23,474 nt of DNA. It comes from a virus. Positions 12,635-18,675 of this stretch are shown here, one piece after another; position 1 is the first letter of the stretch; each line of letters starts with the position of its first letter. The notes under the pieces are model-generated. The model was not told the origin of the DNA. It saw only the letters and a program-made list of their open reading frames with translations, and ran no database searches. The stretch spans positions 1 through 23,474 of the IMG/VR virus record IMGVR_UViG_3300044701_002647; one strand, written 5' to 3'. The position numbers and the translations under genes are program-made.

Positions 12635-12651
12635 GCCGGATGGGCTCCGGC
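12635..12651 (-). promoter_or_regulatory. leader hairpin before gene 12464-12610
   Basis: Six-base stem GCCGGA/TCCGGC with loop GCCCA in mRNA sense. Compared with 11866-11884 one base pair is missing from the stem while the loop is identical. It is followed by a diverged box (CCCATCCCACCGCACC). Confidence 0.55.
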
Positions 12652-12663
12652 GGGCCGTGGTGA

Positions 12664-12876
12664 TCAGGCGGCCTGGCAGAGCTCCCAGGTGGTATCTGAG
12701 ATCAGCTGATAGGTGCCAGGGCCGAGCACGGCGTCCAGAGCGTTGCTGATGGGGATGCCGGATTCGGTCAGGGTCAGGACGACCATCGAGATGGCTTGCT
12801 CCTTGGTGCAGCCGGTCTGGGTCAGGCAGTAGTTGAGGGCTTTGGTGATCTCGGGGCGACGGGTGGCGGTGGTCAT
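12664..12876 (-). CDS. 70-residue helical hypothetical protein
   Basis: Starts at ATG 12876, four bases after an exact box. The sequence MTTATRRPEITKALNYCLTQ, then TGCTKEQAISMVVLTLTESG, then IPISNALDAVLGPGTYQLIS gives three helices. A small helix-turn-helix or protein-binding bundle is possible, but no clear recognition helix is seen. It has its own near-consensus family A promoter. Confidence 0.65.
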   Translation of the reverse strand: MTTATRRPEITKALNYCLTQTGCTKEQAISMVVLTLTESGIPISNALDAVLGPGTYQLISDTTWELCQAA

Positions 12877-12880
12877 GGTC

Positions 12881-12893
12881 GGTGGTGTGGTGG
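12881..12893 (-). promoter_or_regulatory. leader box copy 6
   Basis: Exact CCACCACACCACC in mRNA sense, four bases (GACC) before ATG 12876 and only eight bases after the -10 hexamer. The leader here is very short, so the box must start almost at the RNA 5' end. Confidence 0.65.
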
Positions 12894-12901
12894 TTGTTCA
12901 G

Positions 12902-12930
12902 ACTGTAGCCCATGGCGTGACGCCTGGCAA
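12902..12930 (-). promoter_or_regulatory. family A promoter for gene 12664-12876
   Basis: TTGCCA, 17-base spacer, TACAGT in mRNA sense: the best -35/-10 pair in the window. It contains the conserved core GTCACGCCATGGGCTACAGT. Confidence 0.65.
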
Positions 12931-12933
12931 GGG

Positions 12934-13167
12934 TCAGGCGGTGAGCACAGCCGCGAACACGTCGTTGCGCAGGTTGGCCACGTGCTCGCGCTGGAAGGCA
13001 ACGTCCTGAGACTTGAACCAGGCGACGAAGGCGGCGATGCCGTCAGCCTCGGTCGCGTAGATGCCGACCTTGATGCTGGTGGGCACGGTGCCGGCGAAGG
13101 AGAACCCACCATCACCGCTGATCAGGTGGGTGCCGAAGGTGCCGGCGGAGAGAAGGGGAGCGGTCAT
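12934..13167 (-). CDS. 77-residue hypothetical protein
   Basis: Starts at ATG 13167 behind a variant box. The first half is Gly/Ser/Thr-rich and beta-like (LLSAGTFGTHLISGDGGFSF, then AGTVPTSIKVGIYATEADGI). A helix follows (AAFVAWFKSQDVAFQREHVA). It looks like a small beta-sandwich or hairpin with a helical end. No known motif. It follows 13224-13397 by 56 bases with the conserved hairpin in between. Confidence 0.6.
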   Translation of the reverse strand: MTAPLLSAGTFGTHLISGDGGFSFAGTVPTSIKVGIYATEADGIAAFVAWFKSQDVAFQREHVANLRNDVFAAVLTA

Positions 13168-13174
13168 GGCTGGC

Positions 13175-13209
13175 GGTGCGGTGTGGTGGTGGCCCGAATG
13201 CGCTCCGGG
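13175..13209 (-). promoter_or_regulatory. leader hairpin (13193-13209) plus variant box (13175-13192)
   Basis: In mRNA sense the stem is CCCGGA/TTCGGG with one G-U pair and loop GCGCA, then a variant box CCACCACCACACCGCACC. Stem bases change relative to the other copies while pairing is kept. Confidence 0.55.
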
Positions 13210-13223
13210 CGGGCGGTGAGCAG

Positions 13224-13397
13224 TCAGGCCAGGGACGCACTACAGGTGCTGATCCAGTGCTGCAGTTCCTCAAAACGGCGACGCAGCTCCAGGTAGCGGC
13301 CGGCGTCGCTGTGCGGCTTGAAGCTTCGCAGCTCAGCTGCGACTGTCTCCGCTTCGGCGGTGAACTGGTCGATTAGGGCCAGGGTCTGAGCCTGCAT
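13224..13397 (-). CDS. 57-residue coiled-coil mini-protein
   Basis: Read directly from the gap: ATG 13397 to TGA 13224-13226. The protein starts MQAQTLALIDQFTAEAETVA, continues AELRSFKPHSDAGRYLELRR and ends RFEELQHWISTCSASLA, a helical hairpin with heptad-like spacing. It sits under a family A promoter (13448-13476). A hairpin just before the start (13405-13420) encloses the only GGAGG, so translation may be controlled. Function unknown. Confidence 0.6.
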   Translation of the reverse strand: MQAQTLALIDQFTAEAETVAAELRSFKPHSDAGRYLELRRRFEELQHWISTCSASLA

Positions 13398-13404
13398 GTT
13401 CTGC

Positions 13405-13420
13405 GCAGCCTCCGGGCTGC
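13405..13420 (-). promoter_or_regulatory. start-proximal hairpin holding the ribosome site of 13224-13397
   Basis: Perfect six-base stem GCAGCC/GGCTGC with a CGGA tetraloop in mRNA sense, seven bases before ATG 13397. The loop and 3' arm contain GGAGG, so the putative Shine-Dalgarno is sequestered. Confidence 0.5.
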
Positions 13421-13447
13421 CGTGTGGGGTTGCCCCCTGTTCCCAGA

Positions 13448-13476
13448 ACTGTAGCCCATAGCGTGACTCGGCGCAA
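13448..13476 (-). promoter_or_regulatory. family A promoter for gene 13224-13397
   Basis: TTGCGC, 17-base spacer, TACAGT in mRNA sense, with the core GTCACGCTATGGGCTACAGT. It lies just after the stop of 13490-13714. Confidence 0.6.
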
Positions 13477-13489
13477 CCCTGCGGGCCGG

Positions 13490-13714
13490 TCAGCTCACCA
13501 CTTCGCCCGATCCGCCCAGAACGCCGCGCTCATCCGGCCCTTCGCATTGCCGAGCGCCGCGGCACCTCCGCACCCCCAGCACCTCCACGCCCGGATGCAG
13601 CTGCCGGAACAGCCAGCCGGCCGCGTACTGACTGCGGGCCTGGATCAGCTCATCACGGGTGCGGCAGGCATCGAGGCGGATGCAGACCCAGTAGGGGCGG
13701 AGGTCACGGTGCAT
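13490..13714 (-). CDS. 74-residue hypothetical protein, end of the recT-ssb-dnaN operon
   Basis: Starts at ATG 13714 with GGAAGG about eight bases upstream and an 11-base overlap with the preceding gene. The first half (MHRDLRPYWVCIRLDACRTR, then DELIQARSQYAAGWLFRQLH) looks folded: strand, helix, helix. The second half is Gly/Arg-rich with scattered Cys and may be a disordered tail. Function unknown. Confidence 0.55.
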   Translation of the reverse strand: MHRDLRPYWVCIRLDACRTRDELIQARSQYAAGWLFRQLHPGVEVLGVRRCRGARQCEGPDERGVLGGSGEVVS

Positions 13715-13907
13715 CGGTCAGCCCTTCCAGGGTCCACTTCGCATCTCGCACCGGAGCGCCACAGCTGGGGCAGAAGTTGACGCGGGGAGCACCGGGCACC
13801 GGCTGACCGATCACCGGACAGACCAGCTCGCCATCAGGTGGGCCGATCTGAAACCATCCGAGCAGCGGCCGGATTCTTGGCCACCAGTCGCAGCAGGGCT
13901 CAGCCAT
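13704..13907 (-). CDS. 67-residue zinc-ribbon-like protein
   Basis: Starts at ATG 13907, eight bases inside the end of the upstream gene, with GGAGG three bases before. The start (MAEPCCDWWPRIRPLLGWFQ) is aromatic-rich. The end has VCPVIGQPVPGAPRVNFCPS followed by CGAP, where the FCPSCG knuckle is a classic half of a zinc ribbon. Only part of a four-Cys site is clear. Probably a small nucleic-acid- or protein-binding factor; function unknown. Confidence 0.6.
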   Translation of the reverse strand: MAEPCCDWWPRIRPLLGWFQIGPPDGELVCPVIGQPVPGAPRVNFCPSCGAPVRDAKWTLEGLTDAP

Positions 13908-14124
13908 GCCCCTCCAGCTCCTCCGCCAGGTTGCGCAGCTCCCGGCGGGTGCGGTCGTCGGGGCTCCAGTGGTCGAGCGGGCCGTCGGTGGCCGTGACGT
14001 GCTGGTGATCGGCGAGGGCGCGGAGGATCCAGCGGGCCAGCGTGGCGCCACTGGGTTGGTCCTCGTAGAACCTGACCTTGGTGGCATCAAGCACCGCCTG
14101 CGCCGCTGGCGACAGCTCAGCCAT
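13900..14124 (-). CDS. 74-residue helical hypothetical protein
   Basis: Starts at ATG 14124 with GGAGG four bases upstream; the GTG one codon before is too close to that site. It overlaps its neighbours by eight bases at each end. The sequence (MAELSPAAQAVLDATKVRFY, then ATLARWILRALADHQHV, then DDRTRRELRNLAEELEGHG) is alpha-helical and acidic at the end. No motif is recognised. Confidence 0.6.
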   Translation of the reverse strand: MAELSPAAQAVLDATKVRFYEDQPSGATLARWILRALADHQHVTATDGPLDHWSPDDRTRRELRNLAEELEGHG

Positions 14125-14374
14125 CACCCCTCCCCCGCATCGCCGCCTGCGCGTAGCCGGCCACGTCCTCCCAGTGCTGCGGGTCGTGAGGGTCGGCGCC
14201 AGACAGGATCCGCGCCATCTTGTGGGCGATCATGTCGAGCGCCTCGCGGTGGCCATGACTGAGCCGGGTCCAGTTGCGGCCCAGCCGGAGCTGCAGCTTG
14301 AGGTTCTGCGACACCTCGCCCACGGCCTCCATGCCGCCGTGCTGGTGGTCGCGGTTGGGGGTGTCAGTCGTCAT
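14117..14374 (-). CDS. DUF6378-like phage protein
   Basis: An 85-residue protein. ATG 14374 has GGAGG nine bases upstream; a GTG two codons earlier is possible. The segment LSHGHREALDMIAHKMARIL, SGADPHDPQHWEDVAGYAQ matches the family I recall as DUF6378, common in phage early regions: REALDMIAHKxARIL, then HWDDIAGYA. The conserved His, Asp and Trp positions suggest a helical domain of unknown biochemical role. The family name is from memory. It lies in the replication/recombination operon, as these genes often do. Confidence 0.7.
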   Translation of the reverse strand: MTTDTPNRDHQHGGMEAVGEVSQNLKLQLRLGRNWTRLSHGHREALDMIAHKMARILSGADPHDPQHWEDVAGYAQAAMRGRGDG

Positions 14375-14648
14375 CGCCACCGTCCTCCCTGGCGTTGCAG
14401 CAGTCGATCCAGCCCTGCAGGTAGGCCCGCCGGTAGTCGGCGGCCTGCTCTGGTGCCACCCAGTCCGGCAGCTCGATTCGGCTCTCGGCTGGGCCCGGGT
14501 GGATGTAGCTCAGGCAGTAGCCGCCGGGCTCCCGCAGAGAAAACGCCATGTTGCTGTGGCCAGTGTTGCGCTCTATCCACCGCCGGCACCGCTCGCGGGA
14601 CTGGCAGCTGGCGTCGTGGCAGCGGGTGATGTCGTGGGCGAGTGCCAT
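14364..14648 (-). CDS. 94-residue cysteine-rich phage protein
   Basis: Starts at ATG 14648, one base into the upstream stop (TGATG), with GGAGG four bases before. The N-terminus has DITRCHDASCQSRERCRRW, a C-x5-C-x5-C-x-x-W pattern I have seen in small phage proteins. A further Cys (GGYCLSYIH) and Cys-Cys near the end follow. The C-terminus is very acidic (AREDGGDDD). The Cys pattern suggests metal binding. Function unknown. Confidence 0.65.
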   Translation of the reverse strand: MALAHDITRCHDASCQSRERCRRWIERNTGHSNMAFSLREPGGYCLSYIHPGPAESRIELPDWVAPEQAADYRRAYLQGWIDCCNAREDGGDDD

Positions 14649-14998
14649 CACGCCTCCACCCCCATGGTGAGCTGCCCGTTCCGCTCCCACTCGCGCTGCT
14701 GCAGGACGAACCGCATCTCTGGCGTGAGAACAGCGCGGAACTCATCCACGTCGTCGGTGCTGGTGCCATCTGGTAGCACCAGCCACTCATTGCCGGGTTT
14801 GATGGCGTCTAGCTCGGTGAAATCGGCCGGGTGAGATGTGACGTTTGTGTAGTCGACGCCATTGATCACGCAGTCCAGATCCACTTCGTCCCTGCCCATC
14901 TGCATGGCCTGGTTCCGGCTCTCGGCCCAGACCATCGCTTCCCCGGTGGTCTCTTGGGTGCGCGTGACCCGCACGCGCCACAGCTGCAGGTCCGCCAT
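14648..14998 (-). CDS. 116-residue hypothetical protein downstream of dnaN
   Basis: Starts at ATG 14998, overlapping the dnaN stop by one base (TGATG). It is a soluble alpha/beta protein: LQLWRVRVTRTQETTGEAMV, then WAESRNQAMQMGRDEVDLDC, then PEMRFVLQQREWERNGQLTM. The WRV+VT...A.VWAESRNQAM start has the look of a small beta-alpha-beta domain found in phage early proteins. No motif points to a reaction. Its overlap with dnaN suggests co-translation. Confidence 0.65.
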   Translation of the reverse strand: MADLQLWRVRVTRTQETTGEAMVWAESRNQAMQMGRDEVDLDCVINGVDYTNVTSHPADFTELDAIKPGNEWLVLPDGTSTDDVDEFRAVLTPEMRFVLQQREWERNGQLTMGVEA

Positions 14999-16119
14999 CA
15001 CGCCCTCACCTGCACCGGCATCACCAGATAGGTGAAGCCCTCGTCGTCGCCCACCGGCTCCAGCACCACGGGCGTGGTCGGAGCGTTGCACTGCAGCACC
15101 ACCTGCCCGCAGGCCATCGCCTTCAGGCCATCGAGCAGATAGCGGACGTTGAACGCGATGGTGATCTCACCGCCGGTGATCGCCGCCTTCAGCGTCTCCG
15201 AGGCCTTGCCCAGATCCTGCGCATCGGCCCGAATGGTGACCTGATCGGCGTCGGGATCCGCCAGCAGCTTGACCACGTTGGTGTGGCTGTCGGCCAGCAC
15301 GCTCACCCGCTCCAGGGCCGCCATCAGCGCCCGGCGGTCCACCACGATGCTGCGCTGGAAGCCGGATGGCAGCAGCGAGCGGTAGGCGGGATACGTGCCT
15401 TCGAGGATCCGGGTGGTGAGGATCCGATCGGCGCTGCTCAGCACCGCCTGCCCCTTCCCGGTGTGCAGCTCCAGCTGGACGCCCTGGTCATGACCGATCA
15501 GGCGGTCCAGCTCCTTCAGGCTGCGAGCCGGGATCGTCAGCGCGAAGTGATCGTCGCTGGCGTCGTGGTCCAGGGTCAACACCGCCAGCCGGTGGCCGTC
15601 GGTTGCGGCGCACTCCAGGCCGCTGTCGTCGAGCTTGAGATGCACGCCGGTCAGCAGCTGCTTGCTCTCGTCGGTGCTGCTGGCGAACAGCGTCGAGCGC
15701 AGGCCCTGGAGCAGGGCACCGGCGTCGATGGTGACCGGGGCGCCAGACTGCTCCAGAGGCAGGTCGGGGTAGTCGTCGGCCGGCAGGCCTTGGAGCTCAT
15801 AGCTGCCGCTCAAGCTGGTGATGGTCACCGTTTCACCGGTGGCCGCCAGGGTCAGCGGCACGCCTTCGGTCAGGCGGCTGGCGATGTCCGACAGCAGCCG
15901 GGCCGGCAGGGTGATGGCGCCGGACTGCTCGACTGCCGCGGGGATGGTGGTCTGGATGCCCAGCGACAGGTCGAAGCCCGTCAGGCTCAGGCAGCCGGTG
16001 GCCTTGTCGGCCGCCAGCAGGACATTGGCCAGGACCGGATGGGATGGCCTGGCGGAGACAGCGCGGCTGACCAGCTGCAGAGCAGCGGCCAGCTCGGTCT
16101 GGGAACAGGTGAGGTTCAT
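14998..16119 (-). CDS. dnaN: DNA polymerase III beta sliding clamp
   Basis: A full-length 373-residue clamp with three repeats. Landmarks: MNLTCSQTELAAALQLVSRA at the start, ARPSHPVLANVLLAADK, TDGHRLAVL at ~174-182, EGTYPAYRSLLPSGF at ~242-256, FNVRYLLDGLKAM and the terminal TYLVMPVQVR. The wording of domain I is very like picocyanobacterial host DnaN, as I recall it, which suggests capture from a host. The clamp encircles DNA and tethers polymerase and repair proteins. It lies eight bases after ssb. No phage polymerase is present in the window, so it may serve host Pol III or a phage polymerase encoded elsewhere. Confidence 0.95.
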   Translation of the reverse strand: MNLTCSQTELAAALQLVSRAVSARPSHPVLANVLLAADKATGCLSLTGFDLSLGIQTTIPAAVEQSGAITLPARLLSDIASRLTEGVPLTLAATGETVTITSLSGSYELQGLPADDYPDLPLEQSGAPVTIDAGALLQGLRSTLFASSTDESKQLLTGVHLKLDDSGLECAATDGHRLAVLTLDHDASDDHFALTIPARSLKELDRLIGHDQGVQLELHTGKGQAVLSSADRILTTRILEGTYPAYRSLLPSGFQRSIVVDRRALMAALERVSVLADSHTNVVKLLADPDADQVTIRADAQDLGKASETLKAAITGGEITIAFNVRYLLDGLKAMACGQVVLQCNAPTTPVVLEPVGDDEGFTYLVMPVQVRA

Positions 16120-16127
16120 GGGGTGGG

Positions 16128-16613
16128 TCAGAACGGGATGCTGTCTTCGTCAAAGCCATCGCTGGCTGCGTTGCTCTGGAACACCGGCGGCGCTGCGGCC
16201 TGGGCCTGCTGCGGTGCCGCAGCCGGAGCAGCAGCAGGCGGCGGCGTACCGGCAGGTTGCCCGGCCTGACGCAGCACGCGCCAGGTGTCGGGCTTGATCA
16301 CCAGCGACACCCTCGACTCGCCATCACGGCTGGTGTAGCGCTCGGTCTTGATGCGGCCGATCACCTCCACCAAGTCGCCCTTGTGGGCGCCATCGGCAAA
16401 GGCCTGGGCCTCCTCGTTCCAGATCTCGATCTTGAACCAGTCGGTCTTGTCCTTTTCGTCGCGCTTGGCATCCGGCCAGTTGATCGCCATGCGGGTATTG
16501 GCGACAGCGCTGCCGGACTGGAAGTAGCGCACCTCAGGCTCGGCACCGAGCCGACCGACGAAGCGGTGCGACTCGGCTCGGGCGATGGTGCTCAGGATCT
16601 CAGCGGTGTTCAT
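16128..16613 (-). CDS. ssb: single-stranded DNA-binding protein
   Basis: A 161-residue SSB. The OB fold spans ~10-112: FVGRLGAEPEVRYFQSGSAV, ANTRMAINWPDA, TDWFKIEIWNEEAQAFAD, KGDLVEVIGRIKTERY. A Pro/Ala/Gln linker (~118-145) follows, then an acidic tip ending DEDSIPF, the usual docking site for SSB partners. It protects ssDNA during phage replication and recombination. Upstream is the RecT-like gene (26-base gap) and downstream the beta clamp, a typical ssDNA-annealing/replication cluster. The leader has a weak box variant (AACCACACCCC) and no Shine-Dalgarno. Confidence 0.95.
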   Translation of the reverse strand: MNTAEILSTIARAESHRFVGRLGAEPEVRYFQSGSAVANTRMAINWPDAKRDEKDKTDWFKIEIWNEEAQAFADGAHKGDLVEVIGRIKTERYTSRDGESRVSLVIKPDTWRVLRQAGQPAGTPPPAAAPAAAPQQAQAAAPPVFQSNAASDGFDEDSIPF

Positions 16614-16639
16614 TGACGGGGTGTGGTTGAGGTGAGTGG

Positions 16640-17506
16640 TCAGGCAGCGTCAGGCTCCGCCCAGGTCATCGGCGGGTCGTCGTCGACCGCCTCCGGCTCG
16701 GGCTCGGCATTCCACCGCTCGATCGTCTCGGGCGATGCGCCGGCCCGAGCCAGGCGGCCCAGCACTTCGTCGGGCAGCTGCCCCAGGCTGTTGACCTGGA
16801 ACTGATCCAGCATGGCGGTCATGCCGGTGGCGGTGATGCCGCCATCCTTCAGCCGGCGGATGGCCTGCGCCTGCAGCTGGTCGCGACTGGGAGCCTCAGA
16901 GACCTGCGCGACGACGACGCCATTCTCGTCGATCGGACCCGTGGCGCCCAGCTCCTCCGGCGTGTAGGCACCCATGCCGCCCAGCGCATCGGGGCAATGG
17001 GTGCGCATGCCGGCGGTGAGGCAGCGCGCGAACAGCATCGCCTCCGGGTACTGGGCCCACGGGCCGGAGGTCTTCACCAGGCCGGCACGCTTCGCCATCT
17101 CCATGGTGAAGGTCTCCACGCCCAGCTCCTCCTTGCCGGCGAGGAACTTGATGCGGCAGATCGTGTCGGTCTTCTCCAGCACCCGGTAGTCATAGAGCGG
17201 GTGCCGCTTGATCGCCTGCGCCAGCAGGTTGGCGCCGAAGCCGGGCTTGCCGTTGATGACGGTGACGCCGGAGTGCGAGGCGAACGGGCCGAAGCCGGCC
17301 TCTGCACCGGCGAGGATCTTGATCGCGCACTCGGCCATGTGCTGCTCGGCGTTGCCGGAGCGGCCGAACAGACCGGAGGCGGAGAACAGACGGGCGAGCC
17401 GCTGCAGGTCTTCAATGCCAGAGAGCTGCAGGCTGAAGCTGGCGCCGGGTGCAGCAGCCAGGCTGCTGCCATTGGTGAGGGCGAGCGCGCCGGATGGGGG
17501 GCTCAT
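16640..17506 (-). CDS. RecT-like ssDNA-annealing recombinase (probable)
   Basis: A 288-residue protein from ATG 17506, four bases after a variant box. The conserved core runs about 35-190: LARLFSASGLFGRSGNAEQH, AIKILAGAEAGFGPFASHSG, GKPGFGANLLAQAIKR, ETFTMEMAKRAGLVKTSGPW, YPEAMLFARCLTAGMRTHCP and YTPEELGA. This is the pattern of a large phage family usually placed with RecT/Bet-type annealing proteins. The C-terminal ~90 residues are less conserved and acidic. Position directly before ssb supports annealing-based recombination. The RecT relation is by recall; the exact subfamily is uncertain. Confidence 0.75.
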   Translation of the reverse strand: MSPPSGALALTNGSSLAAAPGASFSLQLSGIEDLQRLARLFSASGLFGRSGNAEQHMAECAIKILAGAEAGFGPFASHSGVTVINGKPGFGANLLAQAIKRHPLYDYRVLEKTDTICRIKFLAGKEELGVETFTMEMAKRAGLVKTSGPWAQYPEAMLFARCLTAGMRTHCPDALGGMGAYTPEELGATGPIDENGVVVAQVSEAPSRDQLQAQAIRRLKDGGITATGMTAMLDQFQVNSLGQLPDEVLGRLARAGASPETIERWNAEPEPEAVDDDPPMTWAEPDAA

Positions 17507-17510
17507 GGTC

Positions 17511-17525
17511 GGTGGGGTGTGGTGG
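17511..17525 (-). promoter_or_regulatory. variant leader box before the RecT-like gene
   Basis: CCACCACACCCCACC in mRNA sense, four bases (GACC) before ATG 17506. It equals the 13-base box with two extra C residues. The GACC spacer is the same as before gene 12664-12876. Confidence 0.55.
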
Positions 17526-17532
17526 CTCCGGC

Positions 17533-17561
17533 ATCGTAGCGCACCGGAACCGTAGCGGTAC
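17533..17561 (-). promoter_or_regulatory. promoter and operator-like palindrome for recT-ssb-dnaN
   Basis: The -10 is TACGAT (17538-17533) with a weak -35 GTACCG 17 bases upstream. TAGCG-CAC-CGGAA (plus 17537-17549) overlaps the -10 exactly as at 10588 and 21534. A further CGTAGCGG lies at 17551-17558. Confidence 0.5.
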
Positions 17562-17639
17562 AGTTGCGGTGCCGCAGGACTGCGGCGGCAGTACAGGTGT
17601 ACGCCTATCCTGCTTGAAAGACCACCACGCCATAGCTCG

Positions 17640-17864
17640 ATGATCCGCATTCACTGCTCCACCACTGAAGAAGCCGACGCCACCTGGCAGCTGCTGGCTA
17701 CCGGCGACATCGGCCATTCATGCGAGCTGCACCTCGATGGCGCTGGCCTGCAGGCGGTGCTCTGGCGTGATGAGGCTAGTCGTCGCCTCCGTTTCCGCCG
17801 GACTGCTTGCGGTTCAATGTCAATTCCGAATACAGCTCCACAGGCCCATAGTCCCGCGCACTGA
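17640..17864 (+). CDS. small hypothetical protein, lone plus-strand gene in the early region
   Basis: A 74-residue reading frame from ATG 17640, divergent from the RecT-like gene and overlapping the 3' end of 17776-18594 on the other strand by 89 bases. The first ~45 residues look like a folded domain (MIRIHCSTTEEADATWQLLA, then HSCELHLDGAGLQAVLW). The rest, in the overlap, is basic and Ser/Pro-rich and may be only the shadow of the other gene. ACCACCACGCC, similar to the leader box, lies 10-20 bases upstream on its own strand. No family is recognised. A divergent gene beside an operator-bearing promoter could be regulatory, but that is speculation. Confidence 0.45.
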   Translation: MIRIHCSTTEEADATWQLLATGDIGHSCELHLDGAGLQAVLWRDEASRRLRFRRTACGSMSIPNTAPQAHSPAH

Positions 17865-18594
17865 GCCCGCGCAGGTGGCGGACGATCTGGCTCAGGCTGT
17901 AGAGCTCCGCCTCGAAGTCCTCCGCCGAGTAGCTGGTGATCCCCATCAGCACTGACCCCAGCCGCTCGCGGCGGTCCGTGTCGCTCACCGGGTAGGCCTT
18001 GAGGATGCGGCGCAGCTTGTCCCGTGTCGGCAGGTCCGGCTTCACCAGGCTCAGCAGCAGCTGGCTCAGCTCTTCGCTGATCTGCGGGCCCTCGTTCGGT
18101 GCCAGCACCGGCGACTGCACGTAGTCGAGCTCCAGGTGGCCGGCGGCGATCTCAAACCAGTCCGCGGGCGTCAGTGCTTCGTTTTCGTACTCCGGATGCG
18201 GCAGCCAGTGGGCAGCAGCCAGCCAGTCGCGCTTGACCTTGTAGGTCTCGGGCAGGCCCAGCTTCGCGATCGTCGCATCCTCGCCCTTCACCTGCCACAG
18301 CCAGATCGCTTGGTTGGCGGCACCCAGTGCATCGCAGTAGCTGGTGGACAGCGGCCGGCTGAAGCGGTTGCGACGCAGCTCGGCGATCTTGCTGTCTGCC
18401 AGCCAGCCGCGTTCATCCATCCCCCAGTCGGCGATGCGGCTCAGCTGGCGGGTGGTGAGGTTCGAGCGGCCCAGCCAGTAGTTGATCGCGTGGCCCAGGT
18501 GGGCGCGGCCGTGATTGTGGCGATCGGTTGCAGGCAGCAGCGGATGGGTGAGCGGCGGCGGTGGAGTGATCGGCTCCTCGGGTGCGTTGCTCAT
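17776..18594 (-). CDS. helix-turn-helix protein, possible phage regulator
   Basis: A 272-residue protein. I start at ATG 18594 because a box-like CCACCACCCCGACC leader precedes it; ATG 18633 is an alternative. After a Pro-rich start, residues ~33-80 resemble an XRE-like HTH: HLGHAINYWLGRSNLTTRQL, SRIADWGMDERGWLADSKIA, ELRRNRFSR. The middle (~85-150) is helical with many Trp. The rest (LRRILKAYPVSDTDRRERLG, then YSAEDFEAELYSLSQIVRHL) is helical. I recall similar proteins, unnamed, in picocyanobacterial genomes and prophages. An operator-like palindrome (18650-18662) lies in front of the gene, consistent with autoregulation; that is inference. Confidence 0.6.
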   Translation of the reverse strand: MSNAPEEPITPPPPLTHPLLPATDRHNHGRAHLGHAINYWLGRSNLTTRQLSRIADWGMDERGWLADSKIAELRRNRFSRPLSTSYCDALGAANQAIWLWQVKGEDATIAKLGLPETYKVKRDWLAAAHWLPHPEYENEALTPADWFEIAAGHLELDYVQSPVLAPNEGPQISEELSQLLLSLVKPDLPTRDKLRRILKAYPVSDTDRRERLGSVLMGITSYSAEDFEAELYSLSQIVRHLRGLSARDYGPVELYSELTLNRKQSGGNGGDD

Positions 18595-18631
18595 GGGGCC
18601 GAGGTCGGGGTGGTGGGAGATGTGGAGTCTC

Positions 18632-18675
18632 ATTGTCCCACCGTAGGCGTAGCGTCCCGCTACCGGACCGCTACG
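18632..18675 (-). promoter_or_regulatory. control region of the HTH gene with perfect TAGCG palindrome
   Basis: GACAAT (-10-like, 18637-18632 in mRNA sense) lies 12 bases downstream of a perfect six-base palindrome GTAGCG-TCC-CGCTAC (plus 18649-18663). Another CCGCTACG follows at 18668-18675. The palindrome overlaps the stop codon of the VRR-NUC gene. Confidence 0.5.

Noticed and set aside
9928-13192. Repeated GGTGGTGTGGTGG units as a CRISPR-like array
   Set aside because: The copies are 13 bases, irregularly spaced by hundreds of bases, and always tied to start codons, with genes rather than spacers between them.
15283-16269. 328-residue plus-strand frame opposite dnaN
   Set aside because: Gln/Gly/Ala-rich shadow sequence; the minus-strand beta clamp is full length.
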